NCBI RefSeq assembly: GCF_900143255.1
Contig: NZ_FRDI01000011.1
Span: 1 to 49,844 of the forward strand
DNA: 49,844 bases
Direction of reading: 5' to 3'
DNA from: Desulfovibrio litoralis DSM 11393
GTDB taxonomy: Bacteria; Desulfobacterota; Desulfovibrionia; Desulfovibrionales; Desulfovibrionaceae
Below are positions 28,796-36,369 of this stretch, piece after piece. The notes beneath the pieces were generated by a model. It worked only from the letters and a program-made list of their open reading frames with translations, did no database searches and was not told where the DNA came from. A program made the position numbers and the translations under genes. Within the stretch, counting starts at the first letter, position 1. Each line of letters opens with the position of its first letter.

Positions 28796-29320
28796 ATGAG
28801 TATTAGTCTAGAACAAATACAAATTATTCAAGCAGGTCAGGCAGACACACAAAAGAAGCCTGTTCTTCAACAGAGCGAAGAATTTAGCAATTTATTGGCG
28901 TCTAAATTAGATGTTAAAAATACTAAAGCTTCTACTTTGTTAGCTCCGCCACCGGGTTCAGGATTAGGGCTTGCAACTGATGCGTCCGGAATTCCCCTGC
29001 AAACAGAGGCTGTGTTAAAAACACTTTCACCGGTTGATGCTGAGGCTGAACAAGAAAAGCTTTTATTAAGCAATATGACAAAAGGTGTAAACGACCTTAT
29101 TGACGGCTTTGAACGCTATACTAACAGCTTAAACAACAACTCAGAAAGCTTAAAAAACGCACACTCACTATTGCAAGACCTGTCTAACGGAGTTAAAACT
29201 CTACGCCTTGACACTCAAAACCTTTCAACCAAAAATCCAAGTATGGAAAATATTTTGAACGAACTTGATGTCTTGGCAACAACAGAACGTTTTAAATTTA
29301 ATCGTGGCGATTATCTTTAA
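28796..29320 (+). CDS. Unknown protein under sigma-54 control
   Basis: 174 residues with no family I recognise. There is no signal peptide or membrane segment. Residues about 45-60 are Pro/Gly/Ala-rich (LAPPPGSGLG). Residues 80-150 look helical (NDLIDGFERYTNSLNNNSESLKNAHSLLQDL). The C-terminus is LATTERFKFNRGDYL. The start has a purine-rich GGGGGC 4 nt upstream. The sigma-54 promoter, which also occurs ahead of flgF in this window, makes a flagellar or chemotaxis-related role a reasonable guess, not more. It is monocistronic. Confidence 0.7.
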   Translation: MSISLEQIQIIQAGQADTQKKPVLQQSEEFSNLLASKLDVKNTKASTLLAPPPGSGLGLATDASGIPLQTEAVLKTLSPVDAEAEQEKLLLSNMTKGVNDLIDGFERYTNSLNNNSESLKNAHSLLQDLSNGVKTLRLDTQNLSTKNPSMENILNELDVLATTERFKFNRGDYL

Positions 29321-29337
29321 AAACCTGCCGTTTTTAT

Positions 29338-29357
29338 TTACCTAAATAATTAGGTAA
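29338..29357. repeat. Perfect 8-bp palindrome
   Basis: TTACCTAA - ATAA - TTAGGTAA, just after the stop of the preceding gene. It could be an RNA 3' stabilising hairpin or an operator. Confidence 0.5.
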
Positions 29358-29363
29358 AAACTT

Positions 29364-29399
29364 AAAGAGGTTACGACTAATAATCGCAACCTCTTTTCT
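29364..29399 (+). terminator. Terminator after the sigma-54-controlled gene
   Basis: AAAGAGGTT (29364-29372) pairs with AACCTCTTT (29388-29396), extended by CGA/TCG, then TTCT. Confidence 0.7.
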
Positions 29400-29429
29400 A
29401 TAAAACCCCAAAAAACAGGAATTGACAAC

Positions 29430-29846
29430 ATGGTAGATTATTCTCTCTTAAACTTTCAGGTAGCAGGCGACCACACGGGTAACCTTATCGCCTTAGAAAA
29501 AGGAAAACATTTCCCTTTTGAGATCAAAAGAGTTTATTATATCTGGGGAACAGCCGCCAATGCCGTGCGTGGCAAACATGCACATCGCAAACTAGAGCAA
29601 GCTATAATCTGTACATCTGGTTCGTGCGATTTTATTTTGGATAATGGGAAAGAAAAAGTAACCGTTCATCTCAATTCTCCCACACAAGGCTTATATATTA
29701 AACATAATATTTGGCGTGAATTCACAAATTTCAGCCCTGATTGTGTTGTAATGGTTTTAGCCTCAGAACACTATGACGAAAGCGATTATATCAGAGATTA
29801 TGATGTTTTTTTACAAGAACTTGAAAACTCTTCATCGTCTAAATAA
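29430..29846 (+). CDS. Cupin sugar 3,4-ketoisomerase (FdtA/QdtA, WxcM-like)
   Basis: 138 residues, single small cupin. KRVYYIWGT, VRGKHAHRKLEQ with the conserved histidines, and GLYIKHNIWREFTNFSPDCV are the hallmarks of the FdtA/QdtA group. These convert dTDP-4-keto-6-deoxyglucose to the 3-keto isomer on the way to 3-amino-3,6-dideoxy sugars of surface glycans. No partner aminotransferase, acetyltransferase or rmlAB genes are nearby, so the gene is an orphan here. The exact sugar cannot be told. AGGA lies about 10 nt before the ATG. Confidence 0.78.
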   Translation: MVDYSLLNFQVAGDHTGNLIALEKGKHFPFEIKRVYYIWGTAANAVRGKHAHRKLEQAIICTSGSCDFILDNGKEKVTVHLNSPTQGLYIKHNIWREFTNFSPDCVVMVLASEHYDESDYIRDYDVFLQELENSSSSK

Positions 29847-29855
29847 ATATGAATA

Positions 29856-29907
29856 AACTTTTATATTAACAAAACCCAAAACAGCTCACAGAATAATATA
29901 AAAAGTT
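29856..29907. terminator. Two-way terminator between convergent genes
   Basis: AACTTTTATATTA (29856-29868) pairs with TAATATAAAAAGTT (29894-29907), one bulge. It is followed rightward by AGCTTTTT and sits in a 67-bp convergent gap. Confidence 0.4.
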
Positions 29908-29913
29908 AGCTTT

Positions 29914-30735
29914 TTAAAACGCTTGGCTAATCATCTTTCTTTCTTTAAAGTAAACGCTTTGGGTAAAGCCAAATTTTTTCGCATAAGTTTCAAGTAAATC
30001 AAAACCAAAAGCCACCGTATTCACACAATGAGCATCAGAGCCAAAGCTAATCGGCAACTTTAATTCGGCAGCCATCTGCATTAACACATCGCAAGGGTAA
30101 ATTTCATTACAAGGTTTGCGTAAGCCCGCAGAAGAAATTTCCATAGCCATTCCACTCTCTTTTATACCTTTTAAGGCTTTATAAACAAGAGCTTGTGAGC
30201 TTGGCATATTAAGCCAGCGTTTGAAAATATGTACAGAAAAGATCTTAATCAAATCAGGGTGAGCGACAATATTAAATAAGCCAGTTTGAGTTAGGCGATA
30301 AAGATCGTTATAATATTCTTCATAATATTTAAAGGCTTGTTCTTCACTAAGAACTTCCCAATCTTTTGCCGAAGAGTCAAAGCCCCACTTACCTAAAAAA
30401 TGTAACCCGGCAATGACATAATCATAAGCCTCTGCCTGACACAAAGTTTTGACATAAGACTCTTCTTCTCTAATATAATCAAGCTCTAAACCATGGAGAA
30501 CCAAAATTCCATCAGAGTTATTTTGTAACGCTTTTACTTCGTTATGATAATTTTTAAAATTTGCGTTTAAACGTTCTTGATAATCCTGAGGATAAATATA
30601 AGCCGAAGGGCGTGGTGAATGTTCTGAAAATCCAAATATTTTAAGCCCTTTTATTAAAGCGGCGTTATACATTTCTTGAGAGCTTGCCTGAGCGTGCGAA
30701 TATTTTGTGTGTGAGTGTAGGTCAACAGTAATCAA
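29914..30735 (-). CDS. PHP-domain phosphoesterase, histidinol-phosphatase-like
   Basis: 273 residues, PHP superfamily as in HisK/HisJ of Bacillus. Metal-binding motifs are spread along the chain: DLHSHTKYSH (residues 5-14), FSEHSPRP, the GLELDY segment, AGLHFLG, NIVAHPDLIK and SFGSDAHCVNTV. It would remove phosphate from histidinol phosphate, but related proteins act on other phosphoesters. It is separated by 36 nt from the ComFB-like gene upstream. No other histidine genes are present, so the assignment rests on the fold and length. Confidence 0.75.
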   Translation of the reverse strand: MITVDLHSHTKYSHAQASSQEMYNAALIKGLKIFGFSEHSPRPSAYIYPQDYQERLNANFKNYHNEVKALQNNSDGILVLHGLELDYIREEESYVKTLCQAEAYDYVIAGLHFLGKWGFDSSAKDWEVLSEEQAFKYYEEYYNDLYRLTQTGLFNIVAHPDLIKIFSVHIFKRWLNMPSSQALVYKALKGIKESGMAMEISSAGLRKPCNEIYPCDVLMQMAAELKLPISFGSDAHCVNTVAFGFDLLETYAKKFGFTQSVYFKERKMISQAF

Positions 30736-30771
30736 AAAAGTCTCCTAAAAGATATTCTATCAAACAAGCAA

Positions 30772-31062
30772 TTAATGTTTAGGAACTTTTTGAACCTGAA
30801 GAGCCGAACGCTCAACTGCTTCGGAGACCTCATAATCTTTAACCGGATCTCTTAAAACAATAGTTCCAACTTGAGTATAACGTGCCGGAAGGTTATTAAG
30901 AGCCAAAGCATAAATGTCTTGAATATCTTTTGCGTTAAAACCTAAAAACTGGTTGTCTTGCAGGTATTCTTCAATAGCTTTAATTACTCGCAATTCATTA
31001 CGATTTCTAATATCGTATAAATTGGCATCACCAAATTCATATTTATCACGGTTTTTTGACAC
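30772..31062 (-). CDS. ComFB-family protein, possible cyclic dinucleotide receptor
   Basis: 96 residues. NELRVIKAIEEYL and DIQDIYALALNNLPARYTQVG match the ComFB fold (helix, then the DI-ALNxLPxxY segment). The cysteines that many ComFB proteins use to bind zinc ahead of the DI motif are absent (FLGFNAKDIQDI). Family members in cyanobacteria and others have been reported to bind cyclic dinucleotides; that is family knowledge, not visible here. The start is GTG 31062, chosen for the GGAGG 6 nt upstream. Confidence 0.7.
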   Translation of the reverse strand: MSKNRDKYEFGDANLYDIRNRNELRVIKAIEEYLQDNQFLGFNAKDIQDIYALALNNLPARYTQVGTIVLRDPVKDYEVSEAVERSALQVQKVPKH

Positions 31063-31268
31063 TCAAGCCTCCTACAACACAAGAACAAAGGGTTTGAAAA
31101 CCTAAAAGAACTCTTATATAACTACACCAATCACATCTCTAACGCAACAAAATATTTACTATAACCATTTAGAACTATATGCAAATAGATAAACCAGTAA
31201 ATTTCAAATACTTTTCGACAAAATTTTCATATTCTTAATACAATTACATAAAAAAACACAACTCTCGA

Positions 31269-32123
31269 TTATTCAACAAAAACAGTATGAAAATCAATTT
31301 TTTTATTTTCTGAGTTTGAGTGGTGCTTTAAAAAAGTTAAAATCGCCTCTTCACCGCTTTTATCATAATTATAGCTCCACTTTGTAACAAAAGTGTTGAT
31401 ATGTGAGGCAATAACAGCATCATTCAGTTCTTGTGCATGTTCTTTTATATATGAAAGGGTTACAAGCGGATTAGCCTCGGCATATTTTATACTCCGGCGA
31501 ATCGCTTCTTCCAAAGCTAAAAGGTTCTTGTATCCTAAACTTCTTTTCGCAACAATCACCCCTAAAGGCAGAGGTAAATTAAACGTCCCTTCCCACCATT
31601 GACCTAAATCGAGCAAACATTCCAAGCCATAGTCTTGATAAGTAAAACGCCCCTCGTGAATCACAACGCCCGCCTTAAAACGCTTTTCTTGAATAGCCGG
31701 CATGATTAAATCAAAACGCAAAGGAACTCTCTCGCCATAAAAAGTATTGTTCATACGTCCATATACAGACAACAGGTTGTTTGCCGTTGTATATAAACCG
31801 GGAACAGCTAAAGAAATATCTTTTAACGCTTCAAGCGTTGTACCTTTTTCAGCTAAAAGAACAGGACCACAGCCCAAACCTAAAGCACCACCTGATCGCA
31901 AAACAACATATTCATCTAAAATATAGGGTAAAGCTCCGATAGATACCTTACACACATCAAAATCGGCAATAAAATCTTTATTAATCAAAGCCAAATTTAA
32001 AGTTTCTACATCTTCCAAAAACCAACGACAGGAAGCGGGAGAAGCAACTAAATTTTTAATTAGAGCATGAAAGATATAAGTATCATTCGGACAAGGAGAA
32101 ATTCCAACAGTTAAGCTCTGCAT
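31269..32123 (-). CDS. mqnD: 1,4-dihydroxy-6-naphthoate synthase (futalosine pathway)
   Basis: 284 residues from ATG 32123. ISPCPNDTYIFHALI is the MqnD signature, followed by DVETLNLALINKDFIADFDVCKVSIGALPYILDEY and VVIHEGRFTYQDYGL. MqnD converts cyclic de-hypoxanthinyl futalosine to 1,4-dihydroxy-6-naphthoate, a menaquinone precursor, in the cytoplasm. The other mqn genes are not in the window. The longer TTG-started frame (to 32138) adds five residues and has no better ribosome-binding site; both are weak. Confidence 0.9.
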   Translation of the reverse strand: MQSLTVGISPCPNDTYIFHALIKNLVASPASCRWFLEDVETLNLALINKDFIADFDVCKVSIGALPYILDEYVVLRSGGALGLGCGPVLLAEKGTTLEALKDISLAVPGLYTTANNLLSVYGRMNNTFYGERVPLRFDLIMPAIQEKRFKAGVVIHEGRFTYQDYGLECLLDLGQWWEGTFNLPLPLGVIVAKRSLGYKNLLALEEAIRRSIKYAEANPLVTLSYIKEHAQELNDAVIASHINTFVTKWSYNYDKSGEEAILTFLKHHSNSENKKIDFHTVFVE

Positions 32124-32193
32124 CAACACACCACACAAAGAAGTAAGTTTTATAACCTAAAAAACGAACGTAAAAATCAAGAAAAATAACATC

Positions 32194-32376
32194 AAGATCA
32201 TTGCAAAACTCTGTTTTGCGTGCTTTTATTATCGTTTGATGCTCTGTATGCACATAACATAAAACGTTTTAAGACACAAAAACCACTAATTTTACAGGGA
32301 AATTAAATTTTCCTTATTCGTGATTTGGAGTGTCTTTCTAATGAAAGCCACTTTGAGCCTATTGCACAATAGTCTC
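32194..32376 (+). repeat. Interspersed repeat, copy G
   Basis: Head AAGATCATTGCAAAACTCTG, mid-section with ACCACTAATTTTACAGG, then directly GGAGTGTCTTTCTAATGAAAGCC and the tail CCTATTGCACAATAGTCTC. The GC-rich core is missing. It lies upstream of mqnD. Confidence 0.7.
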
Positions 32377-32520
32377 AAATCAACATTCCTGAATCAACAC
32401 AATAAGTTGTTTTTATATTTGTTTCAAGCAACAAAAAAAGTAAAAATATCTTTTGTTTTCTTATTTTTACAAATTCTTGTTATATAAAGACGAAAAAATA
32501 TCTGTTATAAAAACAAATAA

Positions 32521-32557
32521 ACCCGCCTTAACAATTGTTATAGCGGGTATATTTTTT
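32521..32557. terminator. Orphan terminator-like hairpin
   Basis: ACCCGC (32521-32526) pairs with GCGGGT (32543-32548), with TAACAATTGTTA inside. T-rich on both strands (ATATTTTTT rightward, TTTATTTGTTTTT leftward). No protein gene ends here on either strand, so it should end a non-coding RNA. Confidence 0.6.
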
Positions 32558-32572
32558 GATAAAATAACTCAA

Positions 32573-32712
32573 CAAGGAGGAAATATTTAAGTTATCTTAT
32601 CATAAGGTCTTAAACCTGTGTGTGTTTGTGTGTGTTTTTTTGGTGTTGCTAAACTAAAAAAGGACTAAAGCGAAGGGGTTAAAGTGTTTAAGTTTGGTGT
32701 TGCCGCACCAAA
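32573..32712. other. Gene-free structured stretch with alternative hairpins
   Basis: A perfect AAGGAGG (32574-32580) is not followed by any start codon at a usable distance. TTTGGTGTTGC occurs twice (about 32638 and 32693) and one CACCAAA (32706-32712) can pair with either, giving mutually exclusive hairpins. Between them is a GT-rich run (TGTGTGTGTTTGTGTGTG). I recognise no known RNA family. Confidence 0.35.
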
Positions 32713-32745
32713 TTAATTGAATTTTGTATCTTTATATATTTTTAC

Positions 32746-32830
32746 AAGTTGCCTTGTTAATCTTACTCTGTAACCTGATGATTAAGAGGAAGAAAGTCTG
32801 AACAGACCTGAGGAAAGAACAAGGCAACTT
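32746..32830. ncRNA. Candidate structured RNA with 13-bp closing stem
   Basis: AAGTTGCCTTGTT (32746-32758) pairs perfectly with AACAAGGCAACTT (32818-32830). Inside are a possible AATC/GATT helix (32759-32762 / 32780-32783) and GTCTGAACAGAC, giving a three-way-junction-like shape. ACCTGA occurs twice. It does not match the SRP, tmRNA, 6S or RNase P features I know. The strand is uncertain: the minus strand would lead into the hairpin at 32521. Confidence 0.4.
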
Positions 32831-32839
32831 AATAAAAGT

Positions 32840-32865
32840 GTTCTAAATTTATATAAATTAAGAAC
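32840..32865. repeat. 26-bp palindrome
   Basis: GTTCT-A-AATTTATATAAATT-A-AGAAC, with a single central A/A mismatch pair. Operator-like symmetry next to the structured element. Confidence 0.5.
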
Positions 32866-32943
32866 TTCATCTCTTTGTTAATTTAGTATAAGCATAGACC
32901 ATGCCAAATAAAACATACAATTAAAACAAGACATTATAAGAAA

Positions 32944-33018
32944 AGTGCAAAATATATTTTGTGCAAAACTGCAAAAAAATGCACATAAATATTCAAAGTG
33001 CAAAACGCTTGCACTTTG
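32944..33018. repeat. TGCAAAA repeat cluster with hairpin
   Basis: GTGCAAAA occurs three times in 60 bp (about 32945, 32961, 32999), with further CTGCAAAA and ATGCAC variants and an inverted TTGCAC. The last copy forms a hairpin CAAAGTGCAA (32994-33003) / TTGCACTTTG (33009-33018). It could be a regulator-binding array. From 33019 to 33292 I see only AT-rich DNA ahead of the kinase gene. Confidence 0.5.
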
Positions 33019-33292
33019 AGATTAAATTATAAAGCGATAAAACCGTTCACACTATAAAAATATACATAAAAAAGTAATATTTAACTTTTTTACTGGATAA
33101 TAATTTAAAATCAATGTATTTGTAAAACGATTACGTCTAAAAAACAAAAAGCTATACAATCAAGCAAGGCACACATTAAACTTTTATCTGAGTGAATTAT
33201 CACAGCTAGTTAAACTAAAATATCTTTTTTCTGTTTAACGGGTAAACAAAAATTCAGTGTTTCTTATCGCTTTGAAATAAGCGGGGGCTTTT

Positions 33293-34693
33293 ATGAAGAC
33301 CGATAAAGTAAAAGAAAAACTATTGGTAGATGAAGAATTTGTCTCTTTACGCATTAAAGATAAAATAAATGATTTTAATAATTATGCGTTTTCTAAAGAA
33401 CAATCTTATGCTCTCAATATTTTTTTCGATTTAGCCCAAGAATTTAATTCTACAGACAGGCTTTACACCTTAGCCGTTTTGGTCGCCGATATTTTTTTCG
33501 ATCTTGAATCTCAACTTTTTGTGCTTGACTCAATTTTTCAACACAATATAGGCACAACCACAACACCCTCTTTAATTCTAAAAGCCTCTACAGTAACCCA
33601 AAATTCCGATGATTTAAAAGCTGATGAGCTAATCGAACTCATGCACCAAAAACCAAATTGGTTTAAAGAATATTTTTGTTGCCCAATAATCGGAAAAAAC
33701 TGTATCGAAGGAAGCTCAGACAAAACAAGTTGTGAGGCAAAAATTGGTATCTTTGCCTTTAAACCTAAAAATAACACAGACAAGCTAAACAAACTTTATT
33801 GTGAAAAATATACAAACAGAGTCGGTGTTCAGCTTCACAACAGGATTTTATCAACTCAAAACTTGATGCACATCAGCTTTGTCAAAAAACTCGTCCACGA
33901 TATTGGGCATAACGTTATTGTGCCTAATATGTATTTCAAACTCTTAATTCAACAACTATACAGCAAAATAGAAAACCTTTCTCACTTAAAATATTCCATA
34001 CTGCGAGAAAAACCTTCGTATGATGAAATAACAGGCGATATACACGCCTTACATCAAAGTTTGGAAGAACAATATACCGAAATATATCACCACTTTCAAC
34101 AAACCAGCTTGTTCTTAGAAGCCTTGTTGCGCCAAAGCCATTTTGATCAAGGACGTTATGTCTTAAACTGTAGCCAAGTCAGTTTAATGGAAAAAATTAT
34201 TCTGCCCCAACTCGAACGCTATACCTCTCGCATGAAAGAAAGAAATATTCTTTTGACCTTACCCGAATATGATCTTGCAACGGATCAAGACATTATAGTC
34301 TCTGCTGATATTGGTCTTTTAAGCCAAGTTATGGCAAATTTTTTATCTAACGCAGTAAAATATACTCAACCAACACCAACTTCAAACGTAAAAAAAGTAC
34401 GTTGCACTGTCGAAATTTTACCCAACCACTTTAAAGATCAAGAAAGCGGTGTTAAGGTTTCGCTTATCTCAAGCGGTCCTTTAATTGACCAAGAAGATGC
34501 AGTCCATCTTTTTGAAGATAACTTTCGAGCCTCAAACTCAAAAAATGAAAACGGAACCGGACACGGATTGCATTTTGTAAAAGAAATGATTGCACAACAC
34601 AGTGGCGAAATCGGGTATGAAGTTATAGATAACTCAAATTCATTCTATTTTATTTTGCCTTGTTCTACAACAACATGCACCGCAGATTTATAA
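33293..34693 (+). CDS. Cytoplasmic sensor histidine kinase
   Basis: 466 residues without membrane segments. Residues about 35-185 resemble a GAF-like sensor region, with several cysteines (CCPIIGKNCIEG). The dimerisation/phosphoacceptor helix has LVHDIGHNVIVPN (His202 or His206). The C-terminal ATPase domain has the N-box MANFLSNAVKYTQP and G2-box GTGHGLHFVKEMIAQHSGE. It should autophosphorylate and pass phosphate to a response regulator, but no regulator gene is adjacent. The start has a GGGGG upstream. It follows the long non-coding stretch. Confidence 0.8.
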   Translation: MKTDKVKEKLLVDEEFVSLRIKDKINDFNNYAFSKEQSYALNIFFDLAQEFNSTDRLYTLAVLVADIFFDLESQLFVLDSIFQHNIGTTTTPSLILKASTVTQNSDDLKADELIELMHQKPNWFKEYFCCPIIGKNCIEGSSDKTSCEAKIGIFAFKPKNNTDKLNKLYCEKYTNRVGVQLHNRILSTQNLMHISFVKKLVHDIGHNVIVPNMYFKLLIQQLYSKIENLSHLKYSILREKPSYDEITGDIHALHQSLEEQYTEIYHHFQQTSLFLEALLRQSHFDQGRYVLNCSQVSLMEKIILPQLERYTSRMKERNILLTLPEYDLATDQDIIVSADIGLLSQVMANFLSNAVKYTQPTPTSNVKKVRCTVEILPNHFKDQESGVKVSLISSGPLIDQEDAVHLFEDNFRASNSKNENGTGHGLHFVKEMIAQHSGEIGYEVIDNSNSFYFILPCSTTTCTADL

Positions 34694-34732
34694 TACAAAA
34701 CGACTAAAAACTACTTTATCATAAAGAAAACA

Positions 34733-34770
34733 CCATAAAAAAAAGACGGGCAAAAAGCCCGTCTTTAAAC
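34733..34770. terminator. Two-way terminator, kinase gene and dsrC
   Basis: AAAGACGGGC (34742-34751) pairs with GCCCGTCTTT (34757-34766) around AAAAA. On the minus strand it runs into a long T tract, so it mainly serves dsrC. Confidence 0.88.
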
Positions 34771-34802
34771 ATCTGTGGTTTTAACCGACAGCCAAAAGAG
34801 TA

Positions 34803-35120
34803 TTATACACAACCTGTTGGTTTAGGTAATCCACTCATTTTACAGGCACCTTTACCAGGACCTGAAGGGAACAATTCATAAACTTCTTTCAATTTGAAAC
34901 CGGTGTTTTTAGAAAGAATACGAACCATAGGAGCGATACCATTCTTTCTGTAGTAATCTTGCAAGAAGTCAAGAATCTTTTGGTGATCAGGAGTAATGTC
35001 GGTGATACCTTCTGAGTCTTTTACATACTCCATCCAATCTGGGTTCCAATCATCAAAACGTAAGAGGAAACCATCTTCGTCAACTTCAAACTCATGACCT
35101 TTATAAGTAATACTTGCCAT
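34803..35120 (-). CDS. dsrC: DsrC, sulfur-trafficking partner of dissimilatory sulfite reductase
   Basis: 105 residues, the standard length. The C-terminal arm has both redox cysteines, Cys93 and Cys104, in GACKMSGLPKPTGCV, which carry the trisulfide made by DsrAB and separate true DsrC from TusE-like relatives. RVYR-type helix segments LLRFDDWNPDWMEYV and YYRKNGIAPMVRIL are typical. It acts in the cytoplasm and delivers sulfur to the membrane DsrMKJOP complex. It is monocistronic, away from dsrAB, as usual in this group. AAGGAGG precedes the start. Confidence 0.95.
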   Translation of the reverse strand: MASITYKGHEFEVDEDGFLLRFDDWNPDWMEYVKDSEGITDITPDHQKILDFLQDYYRKNGIAPMVRILSKNTGFKLKEVYELFPSGPGKGACKMSGLPKPTGCV

Positions 35121-35471
35121 AATTCGTCCTCCTTGGACTCAATGTTTTTTATTTAAACAACCTAACACAGATTTGTTTATATTAAAAATTGGTTTACGCT
35201 AAAAAGCCTTAACTAATAGACATATAAACTGCCTGACTACATCAAACGATATTATAAAAAAACTTTGTTGTGAAATTAGAAATATTTTCTTAAACGGAAT
35301 ATTTATTTTTGTCAATTTTTTTAAAAGCAAAAGACATAAAACAAATCAACTATCTCGTTTAAGATAATGCCACAAAATAAAAATTAAATCAAGTCAGTTT
35401 CAAAAAAGAGATAAGATTAAATAGATAAATCAAACCAACAAGTTAATGATGAAGGATATTTATCAATAAAA
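35121..35471 (-). promoter_or_regulatory. Region upstream of dsrC
   Basis: 351 bp with no gene. On the minus strand TTGACA (35310-35315) and a TATAAT (35251-35256) are present but not in normal spacing to each other. TTGACA with TAAGAA 17 nt on is the other option. A long leader is implied in either case. I see no riboswitch. Confidence 0.3.
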
Positions 35472-36152
35472 TTACGACTTAAAGGCGTTCGTTACAACGC
35501 TTGATTTTTGGGCATAAACCAAAGGGAAATTAGCTTTAACTTCTTCTATTATTTCCGCTTCGCAAGTTATATCTCTTATGCGAATATAAACCCTGCGAAC
35601 AGGTGCGTCTTCTGCTTCGATAGACGTCAAAATAGAAACGATTCTTGCCCCCTTACTTCTTAACAAGTCGACTATCGGCTTTAAAGTTCCCGGGGCATTT
35701 TCCAAATCAAAAGCCAATTGCAGACCGCCTTGTTGAATTCCGGTAATGGCAATAAAAACTTTAAATAGGTCGCTGTCTGTAATTATTCCCTCTATTCGCC
35801 CTAAATCATCAACAACGGGCATTCCGCCGATATTAAGCTCAACAAGTTTAAGGGCAACCATCTCAACAGAGTCCTCAGCCCGCACACAAAAAGGCTTTTT
35901 GGTCATAATATCTTTAATTTTTAACTCAGACAACAAATAATGCAACTCGTGCATATCAAGGGTTGTTGCTTTAGACGGCGATGCTTGTTTAATATCCCTG
36001 TCTGAAATAATTCCGACAACTTTACGCGAAGCTTCATCAATAACAGGCAAACGCCCAACGTTTTTTTCCTGCATTAAACGCTTGGCTTTCATCATTGAGG
36101 TATCGGGGGTAACAGTTATTACATCTGTTGTCATCCACTCTTTAATAAGCAT
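35472..36152 (-). CDS. CBS-pair and ACT domain protein (AcuB-like)
   Basis: 226 residues. Two CBS motifs (residues about 5-60 and 80-135; VGRLPVID...GIISDRDI and GGMPVVDDLGRIEGIITDSDL) form an adenosyl-nucleotide-binding Bateman module. A C-terminal ACT-type domain follows (APGTLKPIVDLLRSKGARIVSI). Related proteins are regulators that sense energy state or amino acids. The target is unknown here. ATG 36152 is preferred, with AGAGG 8 nt upstream; the GTG at 36161 lies in that site. Confidence 0.82.
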   Translation of the reverse strand: MLIKEWMTTDVITVTPDTSMMKAKRLMQEKNVGRLPVIDEASRKVVGIISDRDIKQASPSKATTLDMHELHYLLSELKIKDIMTKKPFCVRAEDSVEMVALKLVELNIGGMPVVDDLGRIEGIITDSDLFKVFIAITGIQQGGLQLAFDLENAPGTLKPIVDLLRSKGARIVSILTSIEAEDAPVRRVYIRIRDITCEAEIIEEVKANFPLVYAQKSSVVTNAFKS

Positions 36153-36369
36153 TGTCAGCACCTCTTCATAAACAAGATAAAAAAGTTAAAAAGAATTATT
36201 TTACAAACTCACAAAAAATTATAGTAAAATCATACAACAATTGTTATAAGGAAACAGCAATTTTTAATATTTCAAAAAAATTATTCTATTGCAACAACTT
36301 TAAAGCGATATATAACCCCTTGAAACATAATTTTCTATATGTATATACAATACTAAGTAGGACTCTAAT

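Noticed and set aside
32746-32830. SRP RNA, tmRNA, 6S or RNase P RNA
   Set aside because: The GAGGAA-like string resembles RNase P region I, and the size resembles SRP RNA, but the other conserved parts (GGAAG/AGCAG, CCA end, ACAGRA) are missing.
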